Shown here piece after piece: positions 34,969-42,399 of a DNA stretch of 48,180 nucleotides. The first letter of the stretch is position 1; each line of letters starts with the position of its first letter. The notes beneath the pieces are model-generated. The model was not told where the DNA came from and made no database searches. It saw only the letters and a program-made list of their open reading frames with translations. The DNA lies in contig JACRDT010000030.1 in the NCBI GenBank assembly GCA_016212795.1, forward strand, positions 1 to 48,180. The letters run 5' to 3'. The position numbers and the translations under genes were made by a program. The DNA comes from Elusimicrobiota bacterium (GTDB lineage: Bacteria > Elusimicrobiota > Elusimicrobia > UBA1565 > UBA9628).

Positions 34969-36284
34969 GATGCCTCCTTGTCTTCGCCGAACAGGGCTTT
35001 GCCCCGCAGGAGCGTGTGGTAGCGCAGGCCGAAGCGGTGGGCCTCGTCGCGCAGGCGCTGCAGGAGCCTCAGGGCGGGCCTCGCCCTGTCCAGGATGATG
35101 GGGCCGGGCCGCCCCGGCAGGAAGACCTCCTCGGTCCTCTTGGCCAGGGCCGCGAGGGGGACCTTGAGGTCCAGGGAGCCGACGGCGGCGGCCGCGCTGG
35201 AGAGCTGGCCTTTGCCGCCGTCGACCAGCACCAGGTCCGGGAGAGGCTCGCCGGCCCGCTGGAGCCGGCCGTAGCGGCGCCGCACGGCCTCCTCCATGGA
35301 CTTGAAGTCGTCGACGCCGCGGACCTCGCGGAGCCGGAACCTCCTGTAGTGGGCGTGGTGGGGCTCGCCGCCCATGAAGCAAACCATGGACGCGACGGTC
35401 TGGCGGCCCTGCCAATGCGAGATGTCGAAGCACTCGATGTGCGCCGGGGGCTTGGCCAGCCCCAGGGCGAGTTTGAGGTCGGAGACCGCGCGGGAATCGG
35501 CGATCGGCTTCTCGATGTCGGCCGCCTCGACGGCCTGGACGCGCACGCGCTCGTCCATCTGGAGGAGGGCCTGGAGGCTGTCCCGGAACGACGCGGCGTC
35601 CTCGAAGCGGGTCTCGGCGGAGGCCTTCCTCATCTCGGCCTCGAAACGCTCCTTGAGCCTCGGGTAGTCGCCGCGGAAGAACAGCACGGCGTCCTCCGCG
35701 ATCCGCCGGTAGTCTCCGAGGGAGATCTTGCCGGCGCAGGGGGCGGGACATTCCTGCGTGTGGTAGTAGAGGCACGAGCGCACCTTCCGGGGGTCGAGAG
35801 GCTTGCCGGCGGAGAAATCCCAACGGCAGGGCCTCAGGCGGAAGATCCGCCTGCGCCACAGCGTGCCGAGCAGGCTCTTGACCGGTGCGACCTTGGGGTA
35901 GGGCCCGAAGTAGGCGCCGCCGTCCTTGAGCTTGCGCCGGCAGAGGCCGATGCGGGGGAAGTCCTCACCCATGGTGATCTTCACCCAGGGGTAGGTCTTG
36001 TTGTCCTTCCACATGGAGTTGAAGAACGGCTGGTGGAGGCCGATGAGCCGCCGCTCCAGGAGCAGGGCTTCCCGCTCGGAGGCGCAGGCGATGTAGTCGA
36101 TCCTCCGGACGAGGGGCGCCATGACCGAGCTCTTGAACTGCTTGGAGGGGTGGAAGTACTGCGACACCCGCTTGGCCAGGTCCTTGGCCTTGCCGATGTA
36201 GATGATGGAGGCGGCCGTGTCGCGCATGAGGTACACCCCGCAGCCGTGCGGGAGGTGGGTGCGGTCCACGGGCTCCTCAGCCAT
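34965..36284 (-). CDS. uvrC: UvrC-like excinuclease subunit lacking the C-terminal HhH domain
   Basis: 439 residues against about 600 in E. coli. It has an intact GIY-YIG nuclease domain (GVYLMRDTAASIIYIGKAKD, residues ~15-95), the cysteine cluster RSCLYYHTQECPAPC, a UVR-like helical pair (~205-240), and the RNase H-like second nuclease domain with ECFDISHWQG, GVDDFKSMEEAV, LVLVDGGKGQL and RDEAHRFGL, i.e. the positions of the known catalytic Asp/His residues. It stops right after RDEAHRFGLRYHTLLRGKAL, where the tandem helix-hairpin-helix DNA-binding domain should follow; the methyltransferase starts there instead. It may be a functional short UvrC. A TAGAAT lies seven bases before the ATG. 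Confidence 0.93.
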   Translation of the reverse strand: MAEEPVDRTHLPHGCGVYLMRDTAASIIYIGKAKDLAKRVSQYFHPSKQFKSSVMAPLVRRIDYIACASEREALLLERRLIGLHQPFFNSMWKDNKTYPWVKITMGEDFPRIGLCRRKLKDGGAYFGPYPKVAPVKSLLGTLWRRRIFRLRPCRWDFSAGKPLDPRKVRSCLYYHTQECPAPCAGKISLGDYRRIAEDAVLFFRGDYPRLKERFEAEMRKASAETRFEDAASFRDSLQALLQMDERVRVQAVEAADIEKPIADSRAVSDLKLALGLAKPPAHIECFDISHWQGRQTVASMVCFMGGEPHHAHYRRFRLREVRGVDDFKSMEEAVRRRYGRLQRAGEPLPDLVLVDGGKGQLSSAAAAVGSLDLKVPLAALAKRTEEVFLPGRPGPIILDRARPALRLLQRLRDEAHRFGLRYHTLLRGKALFGEDKEAS

Positions 36285-36291
36285 CCAGAGG

Positions 36292-36297
36292 ATTCTA
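36292..36297 (-). promoter_or_regulatory. -10-like element directly before uvrC
   Basis: TAGAAT on the minus strand, seven bases before ATG 36284, inside the AT-rich stretch 36292-36304. No Shine-Dalgarno sequence. Confidence 0.4.
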
Positions 36298-36312
36298 TAA
36301 TAAGGAAGGTTC

Positions 36313-37434
36313 CTAGAGGTAAGGGCGCATGAAGTCCTGCCGCTTGAGCCAGCCGATCAGCTCGTCGGCCAGGGCGCGGGCGTCGCGGGCGCGGGGGTGG
36401 TCCTTGGACCAGTGCGTGAAGACGAAGTGGCTGACGCCCGGGTCGCCGGCTTCGAGCCTCTCGACGGCGGACCCCCATGCCCGGCGCAGGGGCGCGCTCT
36501 GCGCCCCGCCGTACATGCCGCCCAGCAGCAGGACGATGCGCGCCTTGGGGTAGGCGGCGCGGACCGCGCGGACGAGCGAGACGTAGCCGTCCTCGAAGCC
36601 CGCCGGGAAGGGCCGGCCGTGGGCGCGCGTGAACGAGTCGTCGTTCTCGCCGAGGTTCACGAGGACGACGTCGGGCGTCCACGCGCGCAGGTCGGCGGGG
36701 GGGGAGTCGGCCCTGGGGTAGAGGCGGTCCCAGACCGCGCCCGCCCTCGCCTCGTTCCAGCCCGCGGCGATGCCCATGCCGCTGACCGCGATGTTCCGGT
36801 CGTCGGCGGAGAGCGCCGCGGCGGTGAGCGAGGCGTAGCTGAGGGCGTTGTCGTGCGTGGACCGGTCCTCCCACTGGTCGAGTTCCCCGTCCTCGACGCA
36901 CGCCCCGACCGTGATGGAGTCGCCGATGAACTCCATGGCGGCCTTGGCGGCGGGCGGCGCGGGCCGCCATGCCTGCGCGCCGGGGGGGAGCCGGACGCCG
37001 TGGAAGCGCGCGGTGCCGGCGCTCGCCTCGCTGCGCTTGGCGAGCGTGAGCCGGTGGCGCCCGGGGCCCAGGCCGGCGAGTCTCACGGCGCGCTCGGCGG
37101 GGCCCTCGGGGACCGCGACGGTCGTAGCGGCGCCGTCCACCCGCGCGTTGAAGAAGTTCTGGCCCCTTGCCTGGGAGAAGAGCAGGGTGATGGAGTTCCC
37201 CGAGAACTCGATGGAGATCCGGCTGGCTTGCCAGATGACGACGGGCGCCTCCGGGTCGGCGAAGTCGAAACGGCCCTCGTACAGGAATCGGTGGTCGGCG
37301 GGGGGGAGCGTCCGGCCGCCGCCGGCGCCGGGAGCGCGCGCCGCGGAGCAGCCCGCCAGGAGGCATGCCGCGACGCTCGTCGTCGCGAGGAGGGAGCGCG
37401 GCTTCCTCGTGCGGCGCGCGGCGATCTCGGTCAT
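36313..37434 (-). CDS. Lipoprotein SGNH esterase (CE2-like acetyl-xylan esterase)
   Basis: 373 residues from ATG 37434. The signal peptide ends in a lipobox (AACLLAGC), so it is a lipoprotein. Residues ~45-160 form a beta-rich, jelly-roll-like domain (YEGRFDF ... VIWQASRISIEFSGNSITLLF), then the SGNH hydrolase domain with MEFIGDSITVGACV (Ser near 171), VLVNLGENDD (the N block) and FVFTHWSKDHPRARD (Asp/His). This two-domain order is that of family CE2 carbohydrate esterases, which deacetylate glycans. An upstream ATG at 37446 overlaps a perfect TATAAT (37445-37450), so I choose 37434, ten bases after that hexamer. Confidence 0.82.
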   Translation of the reverse strand: MTEIAARRTRKPRSLLATTSVAACLLAGCSAARAPGAGGGRTLPPADHRFLYEGRFDFADPEAPVVIWQASRISIEFSGNSITLLFSQARGQNFFNARVDGAATTVAVPEGPAERAVRLAGLGPGRHRLTLAKRSEASAGTARFHGVRLPPGAQAWRPAPPAAKAAMEFIGDSITVGACVEDGELDQWEDRSTHDNALSYASLTAAALSADDRNIAVSGMGIAAGWNEARAGAVWDRLYPRADSPPADLRAWTPDVVLVNLGENDDSFTRAHGRPFPAGFEDGYVSLVRAVRAAYPKARIVLLLGGMYGGAQSAPLRRAWGSAVERLEAGDPGVSHFVFTHWSKDHPRARDARALADELIGWLKRQDFMRPYL

Positions 37435-37444
37435 CGGGACGGGC

Positions 37445-37450
37445 ATTATA
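37445..37450 (-). promoter_or_regulatory. -10 element of the SGNH esterase gene
   Basis: Perfect TATAAT on the minus strand ten bases before ATG 37434. It lies back to back with the rpsT promoter (37472-37500). Confidence 0.45.
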
Positions 37451-37471
37451 CAGAATCTCCCCGTCGCGGCA

Positions 37472-37500
37472 TTGACGGCGGGGGATGAAAGTGGTTTAAT
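37472..37500 (+). promoter_or_regulatory. rpsT promoter, near-consensus and leaderless
   Basis: TTGACG (37472-37477), 17-base spacer, TTTAAT (37495-37500), and only eight bases (A then seven C) before ATG 37509. Transcription would begin at or within two bases of the start codon. Confidence 0.7.
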
Positions 37501-37508
37501 ACCCCCCC

Positions 37509-37811
37509 ATGGCGCAGCAAAAGAAGTCCCAGCGACATCGCAGCGGCCTCAAGGCCCACCGTCAGTCGGACAGGCGCAATCTGCGCAACCGGACGATGAA
37601 GAAGGCCATCCGCCAGAGCACCCGGGCTTGCTTGGACGGCGCCCAGTCCAAGGACGCGAAGCTCCCGGAGGCCGTGGCCAAGGCCATGTCCCTCATCGAC
37701 AAGGCCGCTCAGAAGGGCGCCATCCACTGGAAGGCCGCGGCGCGCAAGAAGTCCCGTCTGGCGCACCGCATCGCCAAGCAGGCGGCGCAGCCCGCGGTCG
37801 CGGCGAAGTAA
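37509..37811 (+). CDS. rpsT: 30S ribosomal protein S20
   Basis: 100 residues, slightly longer than E. coli S20 (87). It binds 16S rRNA early in 30S assembly. Basic opening AQQKKSQRHRSGLKAHRQSD followed by RRNLRNRTMKKAIRQSTRA and the family end GAIHWKAAARKKSRLAHRIAK. Single-gene transcript between its own promoter and a hairpin that also serves the convergent holA. There is no Shine-Dalgarno site despite its being a ribosomal-protein gene. Confidence 0.95.
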   Translation: MAQQKKSQRHRSGLKAHRQSDRRNLRNRTMKKAIRQSTRACLDGAQSKDAKLPEAVAKAMSLIDKAAQKGAIHWKAAARKKSRLAHRIAKQAAQPAVAAK

Positions 37812-37822
37812 TCTGCCCCTCG

Positions 37823-38848
37823 CTACTTCCCTCCCCGTCTGGGAGGGAAGTGTCTGCATAACCGCACGGCCAGTCGTTCGACTTCCTGACGCGGGTCCAG
37901 CCAGGTCTTGGACTTGAGGCCGACCTCGGTACTGAGGCAGGCCCTGAGGTCGATGGTGAGCCTGCTCTCCGTCAGCGGCCGGAGCCACTGCAGGTAGCCG
38001 TCGTAGAACTTGCTGCGCAGCCGGAGCGCGTCGAGGACCTCGTGCTCGCCGGTCCCCTGGCGGAGCATCCTCCTGGCCCGCAACTGCTTGCTGACGGCGT
38101 TCCTGATCTGCGCGAGCAGCGGGTAGACGTGGTCCTCGGCCTTGCCCGCGGAGAACACCGCCTGCAGGTGCGAGAGGCAGCCCTTGAGGTCCCGTTGGGC
38201 GACGTGCTTCGTGAGGAGGTAGCCGTCGGCGCCCCGGTGGTAGCCCAGGCAGGCCAGGATGTCCTGGCGCGTGATGGCCTTGGCCTGGCCGACGTAGAGC
38301 GTGGCCTTCTCGATCTCCTGGCGCAGGACATGCCAGTCGCACCCCGCCTCCTCGACGATGAGCTCCGCCGCGTCCGGGGCGAGGGACTTGCCCCAGCGCG
38401 CCGCTTCCTTGATCAGGCGGGCCGGCGTGTCCCATGGCTTGAGCGGCTGGAACACGCAGACCGCCCCGGCCGCCGACGCCGGGGCGACCAGGCGGTCCTT
38501 GGCGCTGGCGCTCTTGTCGTGCGAGACCAGGACCAGGGTCGTGGTCTCCACCGGGTTCTTGAGGTAGTCGAGGAAGGCGTCCGGGTCCTGGGCGACGATC
38601 TTGGGGTGGGCGACGATGACCAGCCGCCGGTCCGCGAAGACGGGCTGGGTGAGGGCGTCCGACAGGGCGGCGGAGGGCGGGTCCGTCTCGCGGGAGAACT
38701 CGGAGAGGTTGAAGGAGTCGGCCTTGAAGCGCTTCTTGAGCTCGGCGAGGGCGTCCTTGACGTCGTCGGGCTGGCCGAGGAGGTAGTAGGCCCTGCGGAA
38801 TTTCCCCGACGACCATTCCTTCGAGAGGTCCTGGGGCTTGAGCTCCAT
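37823..38848 (-). CDS. holA: DNA polymerase III delta subunit
   Basis: 341 residues, normal for HolA. It opens the beta clamp within the clamp loader. Although divergent, it has the family layout: an N-terminal nucleotide-binding-like domain beginning FRRAYYLLGQPDDVKDALAEL, ...LTQPVFADRRLVIVAHPKIV, then a lid domain (LIVEEAGCDWHVLRQEIEKATLYVG) and a C-terminal helical collar (VYPLLAQIRNAVSKQLRARRM). The leuS-lptE-holA neighbourhood, shared with E. coli, supports the call. The final codons lie in the arm of the 37825-37851 hairpin. The start (ATG 38848) has only a weak ribosome site. Confidence 0.9.
   Translation of the reverse strand: MELKPQDLSKEWSSGKFRRAYYLLGQPDDVKDALAELKKRFKADSFNLSEFSRETDPPSAALSDALTQPVFADRRLVIVAHPKIVAQDPDAFLDYLKNPVETTTLVLVSHDKSASAKDRLVAPASAAGAVCVFQPLKPWDTPARLIKEAARWGKSLAPDAAELIVEEAGCDWHVLRQEIEKATLYVGQAKAITRQDILACLGYHRGADGYLLTKHVAQRDLKGCLSHLQAVFSAGKAEDHVYPLLAQIRNAVSKQLRARRMLRQGTGEHEVLDALRLRSKFYDGYLQWLRPLTESRLTIDLRACLSTEVGLKSKTWLDPRQEVERLAVRLCRHFPPRRGGK
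37825..37851. terminator. Bidirectional hairpin between convergent rpsT and holA
   Basis: Perfect 11-base arms (ACTTCCCTCCC and complement) with loop CGTCT. It lies 14 bases after the rpsT stop and overlaps the last codons of holA. No U-tract in either direction. Confidence 0.6.
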
Positions 38849-38859
38849 CGGCGCTCGGC

Positions 38860-39474
38860 TCAGTACGGGTTGGGGTTGACGGGCGCCGAGGCCTTGCCCG
38901 GCGTGATCGCCGGGGGCGTCGAGGGGCCCTCGGAGGAGACGCGGTTCTTGGAGCTCCCCGTGACCGACCCGAACCCTTCCACCACGCGCTTGACCACGTC
39001 CCGGGACAGGATGTCCCAGATGTCCTCGCGGGCCTGCTCCTCGGTCTTGCCGCCTGGCAGGGTGGCGACCGGGTAGACCAGCACGCCCTCGAGGTTCTTC
39101 TCCTCCCAGAGCGCGACGTTGGCGGCGCGGTCCACGAACTGCAGGTCGATCATGATGCGGAGCTTGTAGGCCGTCGGGATCAGGTTGACGTCGTACTGGA
39201 CCGGCGTGAGGAGGTAGCGGGCGATGGTGATCCAGACGATGCCGTCGCAGTCGGCCTCCGGCGTGATGGAGTAGCTGCCGTCCCTGAGGAACTCGTCGCG
39301 CACCCGCAGGGTGAACTTGTCCTCCAGGCCGAACTGCTGGGTCTTGTTGACGGCGTGGCGGATGGCGATCTTCCTGATGTTGCTGGGGAGGAGCTGGGCG
39401 GTCGGCCGGTAGGCGACGTCGGGCCCGCACGCGGCCAGCCCCGCGAGGAAGGGCAGGATCAGGTAGTTGCGCAT
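38860..39474 (-). CDS. lptE: LptE-like LPS-assembly lipoprotein
   Basis: 204 residues. A short signal ends in a lipobox (FLAGLAACGP). The body matches the LptE/LptE-like fold: YRPTAQLLPSNIRKIAIRHAVNKT (first strand and helix), KFTLRVRDEFLRDGSY, GIVWITIARYLLTPVQYD, LRIMIDLQFVD. LptE plugs the LptD barrel and helps place lipopolysaccharide in the outer membrane. It is located between leuS and holA as in E. coli. The last ~35 residues (SSKNRVSSEGPSTPPAITPG...) form a Pro/Ser-rich tail not usual in the family. The ATG lies 12 bases after leuS, preceded by TGAGGTGA. Confidence 0.85.
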   Translation of the reverse strand: MRNYLILPFLAGLAACGPDVAYRPTAQLLPSNIRKIAIRHAVNKTQQFGLEDKFTLRVRDEFLRDGSYSITPEADCDGIVWITIARYLLTPVQYDVNLIPTAYKLRIMIDLQFVDRAANVALWEEKNLEGVLVYPVATLPGGKTEEQAREDIWDILSRDVVKRVVEGFGSVTGSSKNRVSSEGPSTPPAITPGKASAPVNPNPY

Positions 39475-39486
39475 GTTCGTGTCACC

Positions 39487-42003
39487 TCACTTGGCCACGA
39501 TGTTGACGATCTTGTTCGGGACCACGATGGTCTTGACCACGGACTTGGCGCCGAGGGCGCCCTTGACCTTGCCCAGCGCGAGGGCCGCTTCCACCACCTG
39601 GTGCTCCGGGGAGTCGGCCGGCATCGACAAGGTGGCCCGCAGCTTCCCGTTGACCTGGACGGCGATTTCGACGGTCGACTCCTTCAGGAAGGCGGGGTCG
39701 TAGGACGGCCACGGCGCGGCCGAGAGGAGCCCGGCGCCGCCGAGGCGCGCCCACAGCTCCTCGGTGACGTGCGGGGCGAACGGGTTGAGGAGGGAGAGCA
39801 GCATCTCCAGGTCCACCCGGGCCGGCGGGGAGGCCCGCTGGATGTCGTTGGCGTAGATCATCAGGGCCGAGACGGCGGTGTTGAAGGCGAAGGATTCGAT
39901 GTCGTCGGTGACCTTCTTGACGGCGCGGTGCCTGGGGTTGACGAGCCCGTCGCCGGGGGCGGCGTCCCGGGCGTGGTCGCTGACGAGCGTCCAGGCCTTG
40001 CGCAGGAACCGGGCCACGCCCTCGATGGAGCGCATGTCCCAGGGCTTCTGCTGCTCGAGCGGCCCCATGAACATCTCGTAGAGCCTGAAGGCGTCGGCCC
40101 CGTGGGACTTGAGGACCGTGTCGGGGTTGATCACGTTCTTCTTCGACTTGGACATCTTCTCGACCTGGCTCTCCAGCTTCTCGCCGCCCTCGACGAGGTA
40201 GGCGGCCCCGTCCTCCCCGTAGCGCAGGGCCTCGTAGGGGTGGTACACGCCCTTCGAGTCCCGATGGGAATAGGACAGGATCATGCCCTGGTGCCGGAGC
40301 TTCTGGAACGGCTCCGGGCCCGGCACGAGCCCGAGGTCGAAGAGGACCTTGTGCCAGAATCTGGCGTAGAGGAGGTGCAGGACCGCGTGTTCGGCGCCTC
40401 CGACGTAGCAGTCCACGGGCAGCCACGCCGCGGCGTGCTCCTTGGAGCACGCCGCCTGTCCGTTCGTCGGGTCGAGATACCTGATGTAGTACCAGCACGA
40501 CCCCGCCCACTGGGGCATGGTGTTGGTTTCTCTCTTGGCAGGGCCGCCGCACGTTGGGCACTTCGTGCTCACCCAATCCGCGATGGCCGCCAGCGGCGAT
40601 TCGCCGGTCCCGGTCGGCTTGTACTCCTTCACGTCCGGCAGGACGACCGGGAGCCGGTCCTCCGGCACCGGCACCTGCCCGCATGCCGGGCAGTGGACGA
40701 GGGGGATGGGCTCGCCCCAGTAGCGCTGGCGCGAGAAGATCCAGTCGCGCAGCTTGTAGGAGACCGCCTTCCTGCCCTTGCCGGCCTTCTCCAGGTGGTC
40801 GTTCATCGCCGCGATGGCCTGGGCCGTGGGGAGGCCATTGAGGAAATCGGAGTTGATGGCGATGCCTTCCTCGGGAAAACACTCCTCGCCGATGGCAGAG
40901 CCATCGGCGGGTTGGACCACGCGGGGGACGTCCAGGCCGTACTTCTTGGCGAACGCCCAGTCGCGCTCGTCGTGGCCTGGCACGGCCATGACCGCGCCGG
41001 TGCCGTAGCCCAGGAGGACGTAGTCGGCGATCCAGACCTGCAGCTTCCTGCCGGTCAGCGGGTGGAGGGCGTGGGCCCCGGTGAACACCCCGGTCTTGTC
41101 CTTCTGGAGCTCGGCGCGCTCGAGGTCCGACTTGGACGCGGCGGCCTTGACGTAGGCGTCGACCGCCGGGGCCTGCGCGGGCGTCGTGAGCTTGGGGACC
41201 AGCTCGTGCTCGGGCGCGAGCACCATCCAGCTCACGCCGTAGAGCGTGTCGGCGCGGGTGGTGAAGACCGTGATATCCCCGCTCTTCTCGAGGGGGAAGC
41301 GTATCTCGGCGCCTTCCGACCGGCCGATCCAGTGGCGCTGCATGGCCAAAGTCGAGGCCGGCCAATCGAGTCCCTCGAGGTCCTTCTCCAGACGGTCCGC
41401 GTAAGCGGTGATCTTGAGCACCCATTGCCGCAGGCGCTTCTGCGTGACGGCCGTGCCGCAGCGCTCGCAGGAGCCCCCGAAGACCTCCTCGTTGGCCAGG
41501 CCGGTCTTGCACGAGGGGCACCAGTTGATGGGGCACTCGCTCTCGTAGGCCAAGCCCCGCTTGAAGAGCTGGAGGAAGATCCACTGGGTCCACCGGTAGT
41601 AGGCGGGGTCGGTGGTGTCGACCTCGCGCTCCCAGTCGTAGCCGAAGCCCAGGGACTTGATCTGCCGGCGCATGTTGTCGACGTTGCGTCTCGTGACCGC
41701 GCTGGGGTGCGTCCCGGTCTGGATGGCGAAGTTCTCGGCGGGCAGGCCGAACGCGTCCCAGCCCATGGGGTGGAGGACGTCGAAGCCCTGGCGCCGCTTG
41801 GTCCTGGAGAGGATGTCGGTGGCGGTGTAGCCCTCGGGGTGGCCCACGTGGAGCCCTTCACCGGAGGGGTAGGGGAACATGTCCAGGCAGTAAAACTTCC
41901 TGCCAGGCCGTGGCCTGGCAGGAGTTCTAAAGGTTCCTTCTTTCTCCCATCTGTTCTGCCATTTGGCCTCGATCTCGTCGAAGGGGATGTGCTCGATCTT
42001 CAC
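39487..42003 (-). CDS. leuS: Leucyl-tRNA synthetase
   Basis: 838 residues, usual length. HIGH-type motif in PYPSGEGLHVGHPEGYTATD, zinc-like CPSCKTGLANEEVFGGSCERCG, the editing domain CP1 (~220-410; TTRADTLYGVSWMVLAPEH, GYGTGAVMAVPGHDERDWAFA), a second zinc-type pair CPACGQVPVPEDRLP ... CPTCGGPAKRETNTM, and KMSKS in EKMSKSKKNVINPD. The start is GTG 42003, six bases after a perfect TATAAT, without a Shine-Dalgarno. A 12-base-arm palindrome lies in codons ~27-36 (see 41898-41923). First gene of leuS-lptE-holA. Confidence 0.97.
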   Translation of the reverse strand: MKIEHIPFDEIEAKWQNRWEKEGTFRTPARPRPGRKFYCLDMFPYPSGEGLHVGHPEGYTATDILSRTKRRQGFDVLHPMGWDAFGLPAENFAIQTGTHPSAVTRRNVDNMRRQIKSLGFGYDWEREVDTTDPAYYRWTQWIFLQLFKRGLAYESECPINWCPSCKTGLANEEVFGGSCERCGTAVTQKRLRQWVLKITAYADRLEKDLEGLDWPASTLAMQRHWIGRSEGAEIRFPLEKSGDITVFTTRADTLYGVSWMVLAPEHELVPKLTTPAQAPAVDAYVKAAASKSDLERAELQKDKTGVFTGAHALHPLTGRKLQVWIADYVLLGYGTGAVMAVPGHDERDWAFAKKYGLDVPRVVQPADGSAIGEECFPEEGIAINSDFLNGLPTAQAIAAMNDHLEKAGKGRKAVSYKLRDWIFSRQRYWGEPIPLVHCPACGQVPVPEDRLPVVLPDVKEYKPTGTGESPLAAIADWVSTKCPTCGGPAKRETNTMPQWAGSCWYYIRYLDPTNGQAACSKEHAAAWLPVDCYVGGAEHAVLHLLYARFWHKVLFDLGLVPGPEPFQKLRHQGMILSYSHRDSKGVYHPYEALRYGEDGAAYLVEGGEKLESQVEKMSKSKKNVINPDTVLKSHGADAFRLYEMFMGPLEQQKPWDMRSIEGVARFLRKAWTLVSDHARDAAPGDGLVNPRHRAVKKVTDDIESFAFNTAVSALMIYANDIQRASPPARVDLEMLLSLLNPFAPHVTEELWARLGGAGLLSAAPWPSYDPAFLKESTVEIAVQVNGKLRATLSMPADSPEHQVVEAALALGKVKGALGAKSVVKTIVVPNKIVNIVAK
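41898..41923. repeat. Perfect palindrome inside the leuS coding sequence
   Basis: Arms TCCTGCCAGGCC (41898-41909) and exact complement (41912-41923), two-base loop. It encodes part of the linker TPARPRPGRK between the conserved N-terminal strand and YCLDMFPYPSG. Confidence 0.7.
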
Positions 42004-42009
42004 GGGCCG

Positions 42010-42015
42010 ATTATA
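42010..42015 (-). promoter_or_regulatory. leuS -10 element, leaderless start
   Basis: Perfect TATAAT on the minus strand with a six-base gap (CGGCCC) to the GTG start codon, so position +1 would be the G of GTG. Confidence 0.55.
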
Positions 42016-42310
42016 TCATTTGCTGCGTCAGGGGTTTAGGAAGCCTCCGATGTCGGCCTTGGTTTCCATGGGCCGGCCTTGGAACTGAATGCGCAGGCCG
42101 TTCGTATATCTTATGCGGGCACGCCAAGCGCCTCTTGCAACTCCACGGGACGAAGACGCTCTCCCCGCAGTTCCCGCACCGGAAACGAACGACGCCAAAG
42201 CGGTGGATGGCCCGCAGGGCGTCCTCGGCGAAGGCAGACGGGCGGGGCTCGGCGCCGGCGTCCCGGACCAACAGGGTCTCCAGGTCTAGATAGAATGGTC
42301 GAGCCAGCAC
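42011..42310 (-). pseudogene. IS91-like transposase fragment (N-terminal zinc-binding domain only)
   Basis: A 99-codon frame starting GTG CTG GCT. Residues ~45-70, VRFRCGNCGESVFVPWSCKR then RLACP, match the zinc-binding N-terminus of IS91-type transposases as I recall it (CGxC ... SCKxRxxCPxC). The second CxxC half is cut after CP, and the following ~30 residues (HKIYERPAHSVPRPAH...) look like unrelated sequence running into the leuS promoter. The catalytic domain is absent, so this is a remnant. Its first eight codons lie in the left arm of the 24-base inverted repeat. Confidence is moderate because the fragment is short. Confidence 0.5.
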
Positions 42311-42399
42311 CTCCGTGTTATAGGCGGATAGGTTCCGTGTCTCGGAATAACCCGCGCCATTATAACCTACGGGGTTGCTGGCTCGACCATTCTATCTAG
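42286..42399. repeat. 24-bp perfect inverted repeat flanking a 66-bp spacer
   Basis: Left arm 42286-42309 (CTAGATAGAATGGTCGAGCC...) and right arm 42376-42399 are perfect reverse complements. The left arm covers the 5' end of the transposase fragment; the right arm repeats the same codons in opposite direction and contains the stop codon of the GDYXXLXY gene. The spacer also holds GTTATA/TATAAC. It may be a terminal repeat, a duplicated remnant or a strong hairpin terminator. Confidence 0.75.

Noticed and set aside
37435..37446. ATG 37446 as the start of the SGNH esterase
   Set aside because: It overlaps the perfect TATAAT that would drive the gene; ATG 37434 keeps the complete lipoprotein signal.
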